From NCBI GenBank assembly GCA_041168905.1, contig JBEEJZ010000048.1:1-14597 (forward strand): a stretch of DNA of 14,597 nt, in the 5' to 3' direction. How positions within the stretch are numbered: the first letter of the stretch is position 1; every line of letters starts with the position of its first letter. Shown here piece by piece: positions 1-7,692 of the stretch. The notes under the pieces are model-generated. The model saw nothing but the letters and a program-made list of their open reading frames with translations. It had not been told where the DNA came from and made no database searches. Source of the DNA: JBEEJZ01 sp041168905 (lineage in GTDB: Bacteria; Pseudomonadota; Gammaproteobacteria; Burkholderiales; Burkholderiaceae_C). A program made the translations under genes and the position numbers.

Positions 1-138
1 CTGGTGGAACGGATCACGCTCCATGAGGACGATACGGTTGAGGTCAGTTGGCGCACAGATAACTGGATCCCACTGCTAGAGACCATGAAGCCCAAAACGG
101 TGGGCGCAGAGTTACTGGAAATGGAGATGCCAGCATGA
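1..138 (+). CDS. Serine recombinase, C-terminal end only (5' part outside window)
   Basis: The frame is open from base 1 and gives 45 residues ending in TGA at 136-138. The segment LVERITLHEDDTVEVSW resembles the C-terminal beta segment of large serine recombinases and matches in position the segment LVARVTLFPDQDVIEITL of the complete recombinase at 7693-9117. The two proteins are related but clearly different. The catalytic domain lies to the left of the window, so activity cannot be judged. The stop overlaps the start of the next gene (ATGA), which suggests translational coupling. It probably is, or was, the integrase of the island carrying the nuclease-STAND gene. The assignment rests on a short tail plus its neighbours, so it is moderately secure. 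Confidence 0.6.
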   Translation: MVERITLHEDDTVEVSWRTDNWIPLLETMKPKTVGAELLEMEMPA

Positions 139-563
139 GCGAGATGACCACCAGCGACGACATGAGCGGCGATACATTTCGGATCACTACACGCACCCCC
201 TTCAAGCTCAAGCGCCGCCCAGGTATCAAAACAGTGGTGATGGCTCCAGAAACTGCAGAAGGTCACTTGAGTGGCGAGTGTACGGACAAGAGCAACCAAA
301 TTGCCCTGTTCCAGGGACTCGCTCGGGCCCACTACTGGCAACGGCTCTTAGATGCAGGCGAAGTCCGCAGCGGCTCAGAAATTGCCCAACTGGAAGGGCT
401 TGACCCGAGCACAGTCAATGAACTGCTGAGGCTGACGTTGCTGGACCCATCGTTGGTAATGGACATTCTGCAAGGAAGGCAGCCTCAGGAGGTCAGCATG
501 GTGTGGTTTACGCGCAATGCGCTGCCCGACTTGTGGCACGAGCAGTTTCCTCTGGATCTATAA
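135..563 (+). CDS. Small helix-turn-helix protein coupled to the serine recombinase
   Basis: This 142-aa protein starts with an ATG overlapping the recombinase stop by the ATGA arrangement, so the two are probably translated together. Residues 1-50 look polar and disordered, with a basic patch TPFKLKRRPG at 21-30. Residues 60-115 form the recognisable part: LARAHYWQRLLDAGEV followed by a helix-turn-helix-like segment (about residues 79-101, SGSEIAQLEGLDPSTVNELL). Proteins of this layout commonly sit directly downstream of serine recombinases in proteobacterial islands. A role as DNA-binding accessory or directionality factor is plausible, but that is inference. No catalytic motif is visible. 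The next gene is convergent, 196 bp away, with no clear terminator between them. Confidence 0.7.
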   Translation: MSEMTTSDDMSGDTFRITTRTPFKLKRRPGIKTVVMAPETAEGHLSGECTDKSNQIALFQGLARAHYWQRLLDAGEVRSGSEIAQLEGLDPSTVNELLRLTLLDPSLVMDILQGRQPQEVSMVWFTRNALPDLWHEQFPLDL

Positions 564-759
564 AAAGGGGCTGACGCCAAACCTCCCTATCAAAGCAAGA
601 CTCATCCAGCTCTATGGAGCATTTCTTTGAAATAGGTTTATTCATTCAGACGGCACTTCTTGCAACTCGATAGGAACCAGACCACCCATGTCGATCAGCT
701 TCGAAAACCGATACCAGCACACTTGCAATTTCGACATGAGAGGCGATTCACTGTCGCCG

Positions 760-3700
760 TCAGGAACTACATTCGAGTTTGAGGGGTGCGGTCGGACTTG
801 CCGCCAAATAATCTCGCAACTGGAACGCCAGCGATGACCCAGCGTTGACCAGTAAGTCGAGTATGTCCAAGGTTGCCCTACGAAGATTGACATCTCGGAT
901 AAGCGCTTGACGGTGGTCATGAACTGCCACATGACACACAGTCTCTGCATTCCAAAGAGCATCCCCGTTGTCGAAAATATCAACTGGAGCTAGGCATAGC
1001 GCGTCCCTTAGCTGAACCAAGGCCGAGGGGATTGCAGTAGTCCGGCCAACACCTGTCATGAGAGCCAACAGATGCTCCAGCGCGTGCCGACTGTCGCCGG
1101 CTGACGCAAGACAGTCAGCCAGGAAGTTGGGCCTACGATGCAAGAGCGGCAAGTCATGCCAAATCGTTGGCCATCGCATGGTCCGCAGAAGAAGCACAGC
1201 CAATGGTTTCTCATATTTGGTGTACAAACGTCGAGATGACGTGCGGAGAGACTCATCAGGCAGTATCTTTGTAGCAGCGCGGTCCCAGACACGCCAGAAT
1301 GCGTCGGCGTTGGCGTACTCTTGCTTCAAGCAGCCGCTGAGAGTTGACTCCAGAATCCTCTCACTGAGCTCTGGGGCGTTCTCGATGCAATAGTCGAGAA
1401 CTTCATAAATGATGGTCTGTTCCGTTGACTGCGCCAACAGCTCAGTCGCCAAGAGGTCTCCCACCTCCCAACGTGCTTCGAAGTCGACATCGTCGGCGTC
1501 ATATCGGTCTACCGTCGGCTTGTCTTCGTGATCGGCCATCAAGCGCGCAAGGGTGGTGAGTGCTTGTACTCGCCAGGTCTCCGGCATCTCGCTGCGGGCA
1601 GCATCGAGCGCTATCGTCCATTCCTTTATCGCGGCCAGGCCTCTGGGCATCGGTCGATGTCCTGACTTCCCATTCGCAAGGGCTAACACCACCGCCTTAC
1701 AAGTGGCCTCCCGTGCTTCACCAAGGAAGTCGAGCTGACGCCGCCGGTGACCTGCTTCAGTCGTGGTGTTTAGCGCTTCAGCGTACTGCGCCAGTGCCGT
1801 GGTAAGTATCTCGGCGACGATGGGTTGCTTAGGACGCAAGATCCCAGAGATGGCGAGCGCCGCGGATCGACGAACCTTCCAGACTGGCTCCGTGATGATG
1901 TTGGCGAGAGCAGCGTCCAACTTCGGGAGGGTCGGGTCGATGCTAGCGAGCAGGATGAGCGTCTTGGCACGCAACTCTCCAGTCATGAGGCCGGATCGGA
2001 CCCAGGCGTCGTTGTCCAGACGCTGCGCAGTGACATCAAGGAGATACCCTTTAGCCCACTGCAGCGCATCAGAGGTATCGTTCGGCCACTGCTGAATCAG
2101 TGCACACGGTACTTCATCGTCCAAGCCAATGAGCATTGCTTCCTCGTGCCCTTTGAACTCAACGCGTAGACGAGTGAACTCCTCGTAAACCTCGCTAGGA
2201 GACGAGAAACGGTCGGCCGCCCCTTGTGCTGAGGATAGCGTCGGTTGTGTTATCGCCGCCGCCCAAAGCCGCACAGTCGCCAACCGGCTCATGAGTCGGG
2301 TGCTCAACTCAGCTCTGTCACTTATTTCCTTCAAGTCGGGCTCAAGCTCTGCAATTTCGAGGGGTACGAGTCCCTCTCCGCCGACCGGCTCACCAAGCTT
2401 CAATCCTCGAGCGTCCATGCGCTTGAGGCTCATTCGCCAGCCATCTGGCACATCTGACGCCTTTTTGAGGTCTTCAATATGCTTATCCAGGATGGTGAAG
2501 ATGCCTTCACGTAGATCCGGTCGGTTGAACTGCAACTGGAGCACAAGTATTTCTAGGTGTTGCTGCCTGTGCGGCAAATGGTTGCTAGCGAAACGTTCTT
2601 TTTGCCTCTCTTCGTCCAACCCGTCGTGGCCGCCGTGAATAGCCAGAGCGGTAGCCTCACCCACGGTGCGCGCAATGTCGCTGCCGAAGAACTCAGGACA
2701 CTTGAAGACCGACAGAAGCTTCTCTGTGACGAGGGCCGGATGCGCAATGAGCACGCCAGCTACGAGCCCGGTCGTGAAGCTCGAGTCGCCGATCTCCAGG
2801 ATGAGCTCAAGAACCTTCGAGATGAAGTCCGGCTGCACCTTTGCCCCAATGAGCAACCGTTCCTCTAACGCCATCAACGCGCACTTCAAGACATAGCTTG
2901 AGACGGAGTGTCCACGGTAAGCTACCCAGAGTCGACCGCCGTGGATGTGTGGCCGGCCGTTTGGACTTTTTTCAGGCGGAACGATCGAAATTTCTTCCGA
3001 ATGGCACTTCGCAAACGATGCTGCGGCATGATTGCAAAGCTCAACGACAAAGCGCACGCTCTTCGCAAACGAGTAGAGCAATAGAGACCGAAATGGGCCT
3101 TGCAGCGTGGAGGGTGGAAAGAACTTGTGATCCGCCCGCTCACTAAGGCCTAGTGACGCCTCCCAACCGGTAGAGTAATGGCGACGCGCTTCCCGAGGTT
3201 TGTCCTCGACGTAGAGAGCGCGGAACGCCTTGTGCACCGCGTCTGGGCTAAAGTAAGAAGGTTCTCTACAGTGTTTGACGTTCGTTAGAAACTCGAGGCG
3301 CTCCTCGGCGTACAGGTCTCGGCCTTTGGTGTCTCCAGAGATCCGCTCTAGGAGCGTGTCAACAAAAACATTGAATCTAGAGGGGTCTGCCCCAGAGCAT
3401 CGGCACAGTAGCGCGTAGAACCGCTTGCCAACGGATTGCCCCCTATACCAGCTTCCGCTGTCTCGCCTGCAATATTGTTCTGCGATGTTGAAGACATCAA
3501 CTACCCGTTGGCTAGGCTGATACCAGTTGTCATCGTGTGCGACAGCGTCCTCGGCGAGCTGGGCGACCCACGAGTGGGCTTCGGGTGGCAACGTCGGAAA
3601 TGCCATTGCGACCAACTCAATCATCACGTCCCACGCCTTGCCCACCGGCGCAGCCATCCCAATGCGGGCAATGAATTCCTTGTTCGCAGGGTCGTCTGCC

Positions 3701-5841
3701 AGGTGCGAGTAGTCGATAGACGTTGGGCCTTTGCAAGCGACCCGCAGCAGATGGCTCAGACGCTGGAGCAGAGCCACGTTGTTGAAGGCGCCATTGCCCC
3801 CAAGCTTTGCGACTAAATCCTCGACCCGCTCCGATCTTAAGAGTCCTATAGCCACTTCGTCACGCCACAACTGCGGGATAGTCGGCTCGGGCCGGAATGC
3901 AGCCTGCATTAGCGCGTAGGCGTCTTCGTCGTTTTCGGCTGACTTTTGCGCAGTCCATGAGCGCAGAGCTCGCCGCATGCCTGCATGTGCTCCGAGCTTT
4001 GTAAACAAAACAGTCCAGTCTTGCTCGGCAGAGCGAACCTCACGTTCAACTTGAAAGAAGAGCGACCAGTCCTCCAAGACATCGTGCGCTGGGGCAACCC
4101 TGTCTGCCGCATCTTGTACTAACACTGCGTCCTGCAAGAGGGAGGTGACTGCCTCAGCGTCTGTCGGTGCCTCCACGAACTGCGCAAACCGCTCCGTGCG
4201 CAAGTAGCACACCGCGTCGAACGCCGTTCGACGTCTCAGGCCTAGCCCCCGCGGCAGGCCCTTACTGGGCGCAACCCTCTCTATCCAAAGCATCCGCTTG
4301 AGGTCGTTGCCTGAAGCGCTGGGTAGTACAGCGCCCGCGGCGATGGACTTGAAGGCAAGCTGCAAGTAATACGGAGCGCGCAGGACCTCCTTCACACCAG
4401 AGTCTTTGGCAATAGGTTCCTCAAGGGGACTACCTGCTACCGCAGCAGAGATCTCCGAGTCGGTGAGTAGCGGGACATCAACGATCTGACTGGAGAAGCT
4501 GGACAGGAAGTTGGTGTACAGGCCATTTAGGGCATAAGAGCGCGTCGTGATACACAGTCGTGTCCCCTTGTTCTTGTGAACGAGTGCCAACAGCTCTTCA
4601 AGTGCACCCGGATTCTGGGCTTCAAGTGCCTTCTCAAGCGAGTCAATGATGACTGTCGGTTGCGCTGTGCTAAGAAGAGTGTCGATTCCCAGCACCGGGT
4701 CGGAAAGACCGCTTAAGGACTGCATCGCAGCCAAGCTGGGCTCCCCGAGGTCCTCCGCCTTGAAGAAGAACAATGGACCAGACTCCAGCAGCAGCGGGGC
4801 GAGCTCTGACACAACAGCCGATTTGCCGGTGCCCGGGCCGCCAGTGATGATCACGAGCTGACGTTCGTCAAACCCTGCCAGCACACGCCCCACACACTCG
4901 CTGCGGGTGACATGTATCCCGTTGGGTAAGCTTGTCGACAGGAGAGATAGCTGAAGCTTGGCCTGATCGCTCAAGCGCTCAGCGATGCTGCCTAGCCCGC
5001 GTGTTGACGTCAGACGGCTTATGGCCGCTCGCAGTCCCTCCTTGGCAGTATCAGGCCAAGTCGACCGAGTTATGGTGCCTGCGGTGATGCCTTGCTCCTG
5101 CACATAGGAAACAAGGCCATCCCACACCAGTTCGCCTGAGTCGCTAGGCTGCCTTGAAGCCAGAAGTGCTTGGACAAGGCTGAGTTCCTGCGAGGAGTCC
5201 GTGCCAAGGTCGTGAATGTCGACACGTAGGCGCCGAAGAAGCTTGAAGACAAGCTCCTCCGTGTACTTATCTGTCAGTGTTTCCTTCGAGACCGTCTTAA
5301 AGGCGTTCCATGTGTCCTTGTGTTTCTTGTCGAAGAGCTTGGACTCAAGCTTCTGCAAGAAGTCATCCAAGTCGACCGAGGCACGTGCTAGCTCGCATAG
5401 GCGTTTCGCCGCTTGGTTTGCGGTCTTTGCAGGGGATATGGTTGCTAGAACCAAGACGTCGCAGGCGCGGTCAAACGGACTCTTCTCAATGCGAAGAAAG
5501 TCGCGCCAAGCGCCTTGCAGCCCGTCAATGAAATCCTTGTCACCTGCAGTAGCATTGAGGCCTCGTTTGCACTGGATGAGCTGTAGATGGGAGCCTTTCG
5601 CATCGCTCAGCCGACAGTAGATATCGTCAGTGTGCGCGCCGGTGTAGCGCGCTTCGAAGCGAAGTTCCTCTACTCGGGCACCATGTAGGCAGAAGGCCGT
5701 TGGCAGGCCTGTGAGCATGTTGGTCAGATAGAGAGCACCAACACGCGCTTGGAAGACGCCACCACCGCCCCCCGTAGCGACGGTACTCATCAATTGGGTG
5801 CCTTGGAGTGGTTCGCGGTTGGTGTCTTTCTTCGTGCTCAT
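760..5841 (-). CDS. Giant nuclease-STAND NTPase, Avs-like candidate anti-phage sensor
   Basis: The protein has 1693 residues. The N-terminal domain (about 20-210) looks like a Cap4/PD-(D/E)XK nuclease: a glycine-rich start GGGGGVFQARVGALYL, then E63, TDD at 71-73 and QCK at 90-92, which fit the acidic, acidic and Q-x-K positions of that fold. A P-loop NTPase follows: Walker A GGPGTGKS (334-341), Walker B TVIIDSLEK (396-404), and a sensor-like ITTRS (431-435). From about 600 to the end it is predicted helical without catalytic motifs, like the ligand-sensing repeat region of STAND proteins. By analogy with Avs proteins, binding of a phage protein would cause oligomerisation and activate DNA cleavage. 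The specific trigger cannot be read here. The start at 5841 has GGGGA about 12 bp upstream; Met18 (5790) is the alternative. It stands alone, convergent with the recombinase pair. The Avs subtype is not assigned. Confidence 0.85.
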   Translation of the reverse strand: MSTKKDTNREPLQGTQLMSTVATGGGGGVFQARVGALYLTNMLTGLPTAFCLHGARVEELRFEARYTGAHTDDIYCRLSDAKGSHLQLIQCKRGLNATAGDKDFIDGLQGAWRDFLRIEKSPFDRACDVLVLATISPAKTANQAAKRLCELARASVDLDDFLQKLESKLFDKKHKDTWNAFKTVSKETLTDKYTEELVFKLLRRLRVDIHDLGTDSSQELSLVQALLASRQPSDSGELVWDGLVSYVQEQGITAGTITRSTWPDTAKEGLRAAISRLTSTRGLGSIAERLSDQAKLQLSLLSTSLPNGIHVTRSECVGRVLAGFDERQLVIITGGPGTGKSAVVSELAPLLLESGPLFFFKAEDLGEPSLAAMQSLSGLSDPVLGIDTLLSTAQPTVIIDSLEKALEAQNPGALEELLALVHKNKGTRLCITTRSYALNGLYTNFLSSFSSQIVDVPLLTDSEISAAVAGSPLEEPIAKDSGVKEVLRAPYYLQLAFKSIAAGAVLPSASGNDLKRMLWIERVAPSKGLPRGLGLRRRTAFDAVCYLRTERFAQFVEAPTDAEAVTSLLQDAVLVQDAADRVAPAHDVLEDWSLFFQVEREVRSAEQDWTVLFTKLGAHAGMRRALRSWTAQKSAENDEDAYALMQAAFRPEPTIPQLWRDEVAIGLLRSERVEDLVAKLGGNGAFNNVALLQRLSHLLRVACKGPTSIDYSHLADDPANKEFIARIGMAAPVGKAWDVMIELVAMAFPTLPPEAHSWVAQLAEDAVAHDDNWYQPSQRVVDVFNIAEQYCRRDSGSWYRGQSVGKRFYALLCRCSGADPSRFNVFVDTLLERISGDTKGRDLYAEERLEFLTNVKHCREPSYFSPDAVHKAFRALYVEDKPREARRHYSTGWEASLGLSERADHKFFPPSTLQGPFRSLLLYSFAKSVRFVVELCNHAAASFAKCHSEEISIVPPEKSPNGRPHIHGGRLWVAYRGHSVSSYVLKCALMALEERLLIGAKVQPDFISKVLELILEIGDSSFTTGLVAGVLIAHPALVTEKLLSVFKCPEFFGSDIARTVGEATALAIHGGHDGLDEERQKERFASNHLPHRQQHLEILVLQLQFNRPDLREGIFTILDKHIEDLKKASDVPDGWRMSLKRMDARGLKLGEPVGGEGLVPLEIAELEPDLKEISDRAELSTRLMSRLATVRLWAAAITQPTLSSAQGAADRFSSPSEVYEEFTRLRVEFKGHEEAMLIGLDDEVPCALIQQWPNDTSDALQWAKGYLLDVTAQRLDNDAWVRSGLMTGELRAKTLILLASIDPTLPKLDAALANIITEPVWKVRRSAALAISGILRPKQPIVAEILTTALAQYAEALNTTTEAGHRRRQLDFLGEAREATCKAVVLALANGKSGHRPMPRGLAAIKEWTIALDAARSEMPETWRVQALTTLARLMADHEDKPTVDRYDADDVDFEARWEVGDLLATELLAQSTEQTIIYEVLDYCIENAPELSERILESTLSGCLKQEYANADAFWRVWDRAATKILPDESLRTSSRRLYTKYEKPLAVLLLRTMRWPTIWHDLPLLHRRPNFLADCLASAGDSRHALEHLLALMTGVGRTTAIPSALVQLRDALCLAPVDIFDNGDALWNAETVCHVAVHDHRQALIRDVNLRRATLDILDLLVNAGSSLAFQLRDYLAASPTAPLKLECSS

Positions 5842-5954
5842 CTATAAATGCTTTCCCCGCCACGCGGCGAGTCGTCCAATCAGAGCATAAGTGAATAGCG
5901 ATCATGAATCTTTGGTCGCCTTGAGTGACTGGTTTCGGATTTAGGCCTTTTTAC

Positions 5955-5970
5955 ACCAGCCTAAGCTGGT
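5955..5970. other. Short inverted repeat upstream of the STAND gene
   Basis: ACCAGC, a four-base spacer CTAA, then GCTGGT: a perfect 6-bp dyad about 115 bp upstream of the STAND gene start. No T-run follows on either strand, so it does not look like a terminator. It could be an operator or chance. The rest of 5842-6035 shows no gene, and I found no convincing sigma-70 promoter for the STAND gene. Confidence 0.3.
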
Positions 5971-6035
5971 CGGCTACTTCCAGCCTGAAGCAGTCTTTTA
6001 ATCAGTTCAAATCCCTCATGCACGACCATTGATAT

Positions 6036-6266
6036 GGTCCAACCCAATCCCTGAAACCCTTATGAATACTGGGTTCAGCTCATGGACACGTCCACAAGCT
6101 GGGAGAGAAAAAAGAGAGAAAAAAGAGAGAAATTCACTCCTTGGGGACAAAAACCAGGAAATCTGACCCATCGCGTCCACAACAAAAAACGCGAAAGCCC
6201 GCAGAAACAGGGCCTTCCGGGAAAGAAAAAGGGGGACAGAGAAAATCTGTCCCCCGTATATGGTGG
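6036..6266. repeat. Direct repeat copy A (231 bp), terminator-bearing island end
   Basis: This segment aligns along its whole length with 11920-12140. Shared blocks include GTCCAACCCAATCC, the stretch around ATGAATACTGGG, GTCCACAAGC, a GAGAGAAAAAAG tract, CGCGAAAGCCCGCAGAAACA, the GGGGACAGA/TCTGTCCCC hairpin and the final TGGTGG. Copy A is 10 bp longer, mainly because an 11-base purine unit (AAAAAAGAGAG) occurs twice in tandem at about 6108-6131 and once in copy B. In copy B the terminal TGGTGG is the encoded CCACCA end of ssrA. Copy A ends in the same six bases and then departs from ssrA. A weaker match (CTCATGCA, 6015-6022 and 11905-11912) lies just outside. It is read as the ssrA-proximal end of an older island left behind when another inserted beside ssrA. 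Confidence 0.88.
6197..6255 (-). terminator. Tandem rho-independent terminators in repeat copy A
   Basis: On the minus strand GGGGGACAGA and TCTGTCCCCC form a perfect 10-bp stem (6231-6255) with a five-base loop, followed by TTTTTCTTTC. A second, shorter hairpin (GCCC/GGGC, 6197-6213) is followed by TTTCGCGTTTTTTG. In copy B the equivalent pair lies directly behind ssrA. Here it has no ssrA in front and would insulate the STAND gene from minus-strand transcription through unit 1. Confidence 0.7.
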
Positions 6267-6296
6267 GCACTCCGAATATGAAGAAGCGTCCACAAG
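6257..6296. other. Candidate recombination junction (att-like) with ssrA T-arm mimic
   Basis: After TGGTGG (6261-6266) the sequence stops matching ssrA base for base. It nevertheless retains GAA, three bases, GCGTCC, one base, CAAG at 6280-6296. The real ssrA 3' end has GAACCCGCGTCCGCAAG at almost the same distance from its TGGTGG (offset 27 versus 26 to CGTCC). Partial similarity around a common core is expected when a serine recombinase joins an element half-site to the chromosome half-site. The exact crossover dinucleotide cannot be placed. Confidence 0.5.
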
Positions 6297-6332
6297 GGCT
6301 TAGAAGACCGGCATTAATACTCTCATAAATAA

Positions 6333-6362
6333 TTGATTTTCATAGACTTTTTTTGTTATATA
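6333..6362 (+). promoter_or_regulatory. Putative sigma-70 promoter for the Fic pair
   Basis: TTGATT (6333-6338) and TATATA (6357-6362) are 18 bp apart in an AT-rich stretch. Transcription would start near 6368-6370, so a leaderless or very short-leader mRNA using the ATG at 6374 is possible. Confidence 0.45.
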
Positions 6363-6364
6363 CA

Positions 6365-6877
6365 ATGAACCATATGGACATCGAAGGACGCATCTTGCAA
6401 TCACTCCGCCCTCGGCGGGATGGCGTTCTGCTGCGCTCAGACGTCAATGACTTCGGGAGCCCAACCCAGGTTTCTGCCGCACTCAAAGCTTTGGTCGAAA
6501 AGCGTCTCATCACTCGACTTGATCGCGGCGTCTATGCAAAGCCTGACAAGGTCGAGCAGATGGGTCGAAAGGCGTTGCTTGAACAGGCCATGGTCAAAAT
6601 GGAGCATCAGCGAACTCAAGACCTCAAGCGAGTCCGGCGACGTCGCAGCGACCCCACTGCCATTTATGTGCGTCAACTGGCCAAGCGCGAGGGCATTGTG
6701 TTTGCCCCAACTTTTGCGGACCTTTGGGCCAAAGCCGTGACAAAACTGGCTGGCGACGAGGTCAAAAGCGACAAAACAGATGACCTCTTGGTTGCACTGA
6801 CACGCGCAGGCAAGCTCTCCCCGCGCGACATGACCCGACTGGTCATCGCGCATCATCGGAATCTGGCCCGTGTTTGA
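6365..6877 (+). CDS. Winged-helix AbiEi/DUF6088-like protein, likely antitoxin of the Fic protein
   Basis: The protein has about 170 aa. The first 60 residues form a winged helix-turn-helix of the type in AbiEi-family antitoxins and DUF6088: GVLLRSDVNDFGSPTQVSAA, then LKALVEKRLITRLDRGVYAKP, where the last stretch is the wing. A basic linker (LKRVRRRRSDP) leads to a second helical half. I expect it to bind DNA and autoregulate the pair. Whether it also blocks the Fic enzyme is inference. The stop overlaps the downstream fic start by 8 bases, so the genes are translationally coupled. Start choice: a TTG at 6353 is open in frame, but ATG at 6365 or 6374 is more likely. The promoter position favours 6374. 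None has a good Shine-Dalgarno site. Confidence 0.75.
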   Translation: MNHMDIEGRILQSLRPRRDGVLLRSDVNDFGSPTQVSAALKALVEKRLITRLDRGVYAKPDKVEQMGRKALLEQAMVKMEHQRTQDLKRVRRRRSDPTAIYVRQLAKREGIVFAPTFADLWAKAVTKLAGDEVKSDKTDDLLVALTRAGKLSPRDMTRLVIAHHRNLARV

Positions 6878-7610
6878 CCCGTTTGGTGACTTTGCGACCG
6901 AAGGGTACCTGCACAACTTCGACAAAGAAAAAGATCTGGAGATCGTCAAGATCGCTGAGCATGAACTGTTTCGTGCACAGCTTCCCGTCGCATTGGATTT
7001 TCTTGCCAAGAGAAAGCGGATTGAGTACTCTGATTTTTTAGAGGTGCATCGCATCTTGTTCGAAGGTCTTTACCCTTGGGCTGGAAAAGACCGCGCAGAA
7101 GTTTTGCCTGACAGCGCCGTCAAAAAGGGAGCGCTTTATTTCTGCCATCCAAGCGACTGCCGGCTGGCAGTCTCAGAGGGTTTGTCAGTGGCTCAAGATA
7201 AAAAGCAGATGGACAAACGCCCCGGCTTCATCATGGGCATGTTTGCATACGGCCATCCATTTCTTGATGGCAATGGTCGAACCATGTTGCTCGTTCATGC
7301 CGAACTTTGCTTTCGAGCCAACATGTCGGTGAATTGGATGCGCACCAGCAAGCAACCCTATCTGGATGCACTCACCAAAGAAATCCAGGCCCCCAACGAT
7401 GGTCATCTGGATACGTACCTGAAACCGTTTATTGGACCTCAGATTCCGCGCGAAAACTGGTTGCAGTCTGTCTCAAGCCTGCCTGGCCTGGACGGCATCG
7501 ACGCTCAATCAGATGTCTCGGCAGGCTACTCCGACCCTGCGATCACAAAGGAATATCGGGAGTTCGAACGCCGTCGGGAGTATCAACTGGACAACAAACA
7601 TACTCATTGA
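6870..7610 (+). CDS. Fic domain protein (AMP-transferase-like toxin)
   Basis: The protein has 246 aa and starts with GTG inside the end of the upstream gene (8-base overlap). The Fic core is intact: HPFLDGNGR at 129-137, with the catalytic His129, the acidic Asp133 that orients Mg-ATP, and the GNGR phosphate-binding loop. The preceding YPWAGKDR and FCHPSD segments are also typical. Fic enzymes usually transfer AMP from ATP to a hydroxyl side chain of a target protein, often halting growth. The target is not readable here. I see no (S/T)xxxE(G/N) inhibitory motif in either protein, so control is probably not of the classical FicA type. It ends 82 bp before the recombinase start, with a hairpin between them. 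Confidence 0.88.
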   Translation: MFDPFGDFATEGYLHNFDKEKDLEIVKIAEHELFRAQLPVALDFLAKRKRIEYSDFLEVHRILFEGLYPWAGKDRAEVLPDSAVKKGALYFCHPSDCRLAVSEGLSVAQDKKQMDKRPGFIMGMFAYGHPFLDGNGRTMLLVHAELCFRANMSVNWMRTSKQPYLDALTKEIQAPNDGHLDTYLKPFIGPQIPRENWLQSVSSLPGLDGIDAQSDVSAGYSDPAITKEYREFERRREYQLDNKHTH

Positions 7611-7635
7611 GATAAGCGGTCCATAACCCCCATCC

Positions 7636-7655
7636 AAAGCGAGAGGGCTCGCTTT
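7636..7655. other. Perfect 8-bp inverted repeat between fic and the recombinase
   Basis: AAAGCGAG and CTCGCTTT flank the four-base loop AGGG. No T-run follows on the plus strand, so it is a weak terminator at best. It could be a recombinase or regulator binding site. It overlaps an in-frame TTG (7654), which argues that the recombinase starts further downstream. Confidence 0.5.
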
Positions 7656-7692
7656 GACATCCTCTGAACCTGGACTGGTCTCCGAGTTTGAG

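Noticed and set aside
642..5252. Many open frames of 60-130 codons on both strands within the STAND gene
   Set aside because: They are shadow frames of a long intact gene with clear motifs, and they lack starts with ribosome binding sites.
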